DNA of 7,460 bases. Origin: an uncultured Collinsella sp. (lineage in GTDB: Bacteria; Actinomycetota; Coriobacteriia; Coriobacteriales; Coriobacteriaceae). The notes beneath the pieces are model-generated. The model was not told the DNA's origin, ran no database searches, and saw only the letters and a list, made by a program, of their open reading frames with translations. Below are positions 5,175-7,460 of this stretch, in pieces; within the stretch, counting starts at the first letter, position 1; each line of letters starts with the position of its first letter. The DNA lies in NCBI GenBank assembly GCA_900554255.1, contig USGN01000058.1, positions 1 through 7,460 on the forward strand, written 5' to 3'. The position numbers and the translations under genes are program-made.

Positions 5175-5225
5175 TAATCAACAGTTTCGTCAGTGCTATT
5201 ACTATTATTAAGATATTTATATCTA
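5175..5225 (+). other. Candidate origin unwinding element: box, spacer, DnaA-trios, AT-rich DNA
   Basis: TAATCAACA (5175-5183) carries the TCAACA core of the other boxes. After 12 bp of mixed sequence (5184-5195), five triplets CTA TTA CTA TTA TTA follow (5196-5210). Their complement, read 3' to 5', is GAT AAT GAT AAT AAT, fitting the DnaA-trio consensus known from Bacillus subtilis (3'-[G/A]A[T/A]-5'). AT-rich DNA with the palindrome AGATAT-TT-ATATCT (5211-5224) comes next. The order box, spacer, trios, AT-rich matches the described basal unwinding element, so strand opening probably begins here. The match is by eye. Confidence 0.65.
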
Positions 5226-5242
5226 TAGAAAGGTATTAAAAG

Positions 5243-6346
5243 ATGAAGTTCACCGTCAGCCAGAGCTCGCTTACACAAGCCATTGGCGTCGTTATGAAGG
5301 GTGTCGCTTCGGCATCCACCCTTCCCATCCTGTCGGGCGTGCTCGTCAAGGCGCAAGACGGCATTTTGGAATTCCAGACCTCTAACTACACCATCTCGAT
5401 CCGTCATCGCATCGCGGCGCATGTCGAAGAAGAGGGCGAGATGGTTATCCCCTGTAAGATGCTCTCCAATATTACCAAGACCCTCCCCGATGCCCCGGTC
5501 ACCTTTGAGCTGTCCGAGCGCCAGGTGCTGATTGGTTGCGAGAAGAGCTCTTTTAGGCTGAACACGCTCGATGCCAATGACTTCCCCGAGTTTCCGGCCT
5601 ATGCCATCGAGAGTGCCGTGGAGCTGCCGACCGATGTCTTGTCCGAGATGGTCGGCCGCGTGTGGCGCGTCACCTCGACCGACAAGGCTCGCCCCATCCT
5701 GGGCGGCGCGCACATGAAGGTCGAGAACAACACTGTACGCCTGGTGGCGACCGATTCCTTCCGCTTGGCCGTGTGCGATACGCAGGTCGAGACCTCGACC
5801 CTCGAGGGCTCCTTTGAGCTCAACGTTCCGGCCGACGCCTTTAACGACGCGCTGAACATCATGGCCAGCCAGGCGACCATCATGATCGGGGCTACCGACA
5901 CCCAGGTCGTCTTCGAGGCCGGCAACACCACCTACGTGTCGCGCCGTATCGAGGGCGTGTACCCCAACTACAAGCAGCTCATCCCCGATTCGTGCGTGAC
6001 GAGCGTCAAGATCGACGTCGCCGCCTTTAACGCCGCCCTCAAGCGCGTGGCCGTTATCGCGAGCGCCAACCCCGCCGTCAAGTTCGAGATCGATGTCGAG
6101 AACGGGCAGATGGGCCTGTCCTCCATTTCCAATGACCAGGACCTTGCGCAGGAGACGATCGATGTCGAGGCCGAGGGCGAGTCGGGTACCATCGCCTTCA
6201 ACTACCATTACATCTTCGGCTGCCTCAATGCCCTGTCCAAGGAGAAGGAGATCACGCTGGAGCTCAAGAGCTACTCGCAGGCGGGCATCTTTAAGTCCTA
6301 CGACAAGATCAACTACCTGTACCTGGTCATGCCGGTCCGCATCTAG
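5243..6346 (+). CDS. dnaN: DNA polymerase III subunit beta (sliding clamp)
   Basis: The clamp is a ring-shaped dimer that tethers DNA polymerase III and other proteins to DNA. The 367 residues are normal for the family and hold three clamp folds. Visible family blocks are STLPILSGVLV (25-35), ARPILGGAHM (149-158), ATDSFRLAV (169-177), the RRIEGVYPNYKQLIP block (234-248) and the C-terminal YLVMPVRI (360-367), whose MPxR residues line the pocket for clamp-binding peptides. The ATG follows GAAAGG with a 9-nt gap. The gene follows the candidate unwinding element directly. recF begins 9 nt after its stop, so the two are likely co-transcribed. Nothing essential appears to be missing. Confidence 0.98.
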   Translation: MKFTVSQSSLTQAIGVVMKGVASASTLPILSGVLVKAQDGILEFQTSNYTISIRHRIAAHVEEEGEMVIPCKMLSNITKTLPDAPVTFELSERQVLIGCEKSSFRLNTLDANDFPEFPAYAIESAVELPTDVLSEMVGRVWRVTSTDKARPILGGAHMKVENNTVRLVATDSFRLAVCDTQVETSTLEGSFELNVPADAFNDALNIMASQATIMIGATDTQVVFEAGNTTYVSRRIEGVYPNYKQLIPDSCVTSVKIDVAAFNAALKRVAVIASANPAVKFEIDVENGQMGLSSISNDQDLAQETIDVEAEGESGTIAFNYHYIFGCLNALSKEKEITLELKSYSQAGIFKSYDKINYLYLVMPVRI

Positions 6347-6355
6347 CGCTGCGCC

Positions 6356-7460
6356 ATGACCATGTTCGCCCGCGATCTTTCCGTCGCGCACTACCGCAGC
6401 TTCGATAGCTATCGCCTTGCCCTGGACGAGGGCGTGACGATACTTGCGGGACCCAACGCGGCGGGAAAGACCAATCTCATAGAGGCGCTGCAGCTGCTGA
6501 CGAGCGGCGCCTCGTTTAGGCATCCGACCGCAGCCGAGCTCGTCCATGACGGCGTGGGCTCGTGCAAGGTCGAGCTGAGGCTCGAGGGCGACGGCCGCGT
6601 GCTTGATATGGGATTGAGCGCGGAGGACGGTAAGCGCTCGTTTAGCCGCAACGGCAAGAGATGCTCTGCCGCCGGTGTGCGCGGGGTTCTGCCGAGCGTG
6701 CTGTTTTGCCCCGACCATCTGGACATGGTTAAGCGAGGCGCCAGTGTGCGCCGAGCCGCCCTCGATGACTTTGGCATGCAGCTGAGCGCACGCTATGCCG
6801 ATCTTGCGAGCACCTATGGGCGCTGCGTGACCCAGCGTAACGCCTTGCTCAAGGAGACCTGGTGCTGCCGCGAGATGCTCGGCGCGTGGAACGATTCGAT
6901 TGCCCGCGCGGGCTCGGCCCTGCTCGTGCACCGGTTGGCTCTGCTCGACCGGCTGGCGGGCCATGTGCACACTGCCTACGGGCAAGTAGCGTCAGGTGAG
7001 GCCGCCAACGTGACCTATGCGTCCACGCTGGGGGATTTGCCCCAGGTCGAGGATCGCGAAGAGCTGAAGGGCTGGGCGTACGAGCGCATGCTGGCCGCCC
7101 TTGACGAGCATGCCGACGAGGAAATTCGCCGCGGCGTGACGTTGGTGGGACCGCATCGCGACGAGATCGAGTTCACCGTGGCGGGTCGCTCCGCCCGTTC
7201 ATTTGCCAGCCAAGGACAGCAGCGCACGCTGGTGCTGTCCTGGAAGGTGGCCGAGGTTGCCGTGGCTCGCGATGTCCTGGGCACCGCCCCACTGCTGCTT
7301 CTGGACGACGTGATGAGTGAGCTCGACGGCGATCGTCGCGGCGCTTTCCTGCGGCTGATCGGCGATGATATCCAGACGGTCATAACTACGACCAACCTGG
7401 GGTACTTTACCGATGACCTGCTTGATCGAGCCAAGGTGGTGAGCATGGGTGAGACGTGCT
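6356..7460 (+). CDS. recF: DNA replication/repair protein RecF (3' end cut by the window)
   Basis: RecF is an SMC/ABC-type ATPase that, with RecO and RecR, loads RecA at single-strand gaps. The frame stays open for 368 codons to the window end, close to full family length (about 360-375), so only a little is missing. Walker A is GPNAAGKTN (32-40), the ABC signature is SQGQQRT (285-291) and Walker B with the D-loop is LLLLDDVMSELD (313-324). The N-terminal VAHYRSFDSYRL matches the usual start of RecF. The ATG at 6356 is chosen as the most upstream start after the dnaN stop. ATG at 6362 is equally possible, and neither has a clear Shine-Dalgarno, so translation may be coupled to dnaN. The dnaN-recF pairing is standard. 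Confidence 0.96.
   Translation, partial: MTMFARDLSVAHYRSFDSYRLALDEGVTILAGPNAAGKTNLIEALQLLTSGASFRHPTAAELVHDGVGSCKVELRLEGDGRVLDMGLSAEDGKRSFSRNGKRCSAAGVRGVLPSVLFCPDHLDMVKRGASVRRAALDDFGMQLSARYADLASTYGRCVTQRNALLKETWCCREMLGAWNDSIARAGSALLVHRLALLDRLAGHVHTAYGQVASGEAANVTYASTLGDLPQVEDREELKGWAYERMLAALDEHADEEIRRGVTLVGPHRDEIEFTVAGRSARSFASQGQQRTLVLSWKVAEVAVARDVLGTAPLLLLDDVMSELDGDRRGAFLRLIGDDIQTVITTTNLGYFTDDLLDRAKVVSMGETC

Larger units (their letters stand above)
5005..5242. other. dnaA-dnaN intergenic region, candidate oriC core
   Basis: These 238 nt hold no gene. From left to right they contain the tandem boxes at 5020-5039, the phased cluster at 5074-5112, a GC-richer stretch with nothing I can name (5113-5170), the candidate unwinding element (5175-5225) and the dnaN ribosome-binding site GAAAGG (5228-5233). 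Genes on both sides of the origin region point away from it, as expected for a bidirectional origin. No convincing terminator for dnaA is present. I also see no clear promoter for dnaN, so read-through from dnaA is possible. Confidence 0.75.

Noticed and set aside
4988..6985. A 665-codon open frame on the minus strand opposite dnaN and recF
   Set aside because: It runs antisense to two certain genes, has no recognisable domain, and is explained by high GC at third codon positions.
1..7460. CRISPR arrays, insertion sequences, tRNA or rRNA genes
   Set aside because: I saw no spaced direct repeats, transposase motifs, terminal repeats or tRNA-like cloverleaf sequences. Gene content is conserved core.

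Overview
This window is a bacterial chromosome replication-origin region, with gene order (khpB/jag?)-yidC-yidD-rnpA-rpmH on the minus strand and [GHKL ATPase]-dnaA-dnaN-recF on the plus strand. The GC-rich coding sequence, the short YidC without a large periplasmic domain, the divergent DnaA with a long Ala/Pro linker, and the extra ATPase gene before dnaA suggest an actinobacterium. A Coriobacteriia member (Collinsella/Olsenella-like) is my best guess. The taxon is inferred from gene content and recall, not from a search.

Left arm (1-1668, minus strand): a well-formed promoter (TTGACA, 18 bp, TACAAT) drives rpmH through a leader carrying a perfect 7-bp hairpin. rnpA, yidD (4-nt overlap with rnpA) and yidC follow in the usual order, and what looks like the start codon of the next gene sits at the window edge. 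These genes make ribosomal protein L34, the RNase P protein, and two factors for membrane-protein insertion.

Origin flank 1 (1567-1911): the divergent intergenic region has TTTTCAACA 9-mers and relatives, several of them helically phased at 10-11 bp. I read these as DnaA boxes of a non-canonical type (canonical TTATCCACA).

Right arm (1912-7460, plus strand): the first gene encodes a 450-residue protein with a SpoIIAB-like GHKL ATPase domain, a long Q/P/Y-rich disordered segment and a C-terminal winged helix. It ends 15 nt before dnaA and is probably co-transcribed with it. DnaA has the expected domains, but its DNA-recognition helix reads RNHSTV rather than RDHTTV. Origin flank 2 (5005-5242) holds another TTTTCAACA box, a second phased cluster, and a likely unwinding element just before dnaN: a TCAACA-core box, a 12-bp spacer, five DnaA-trio-like triplets and an AT-rich palindrome. 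dnaN and a recF that runs off the window follow.

The main interest is twofold: an apparently matched change of DnaA recognition helix and DnaA box, and an unfamiliar ATPase/winged-helix gene placed inside the origin beside dnaA.
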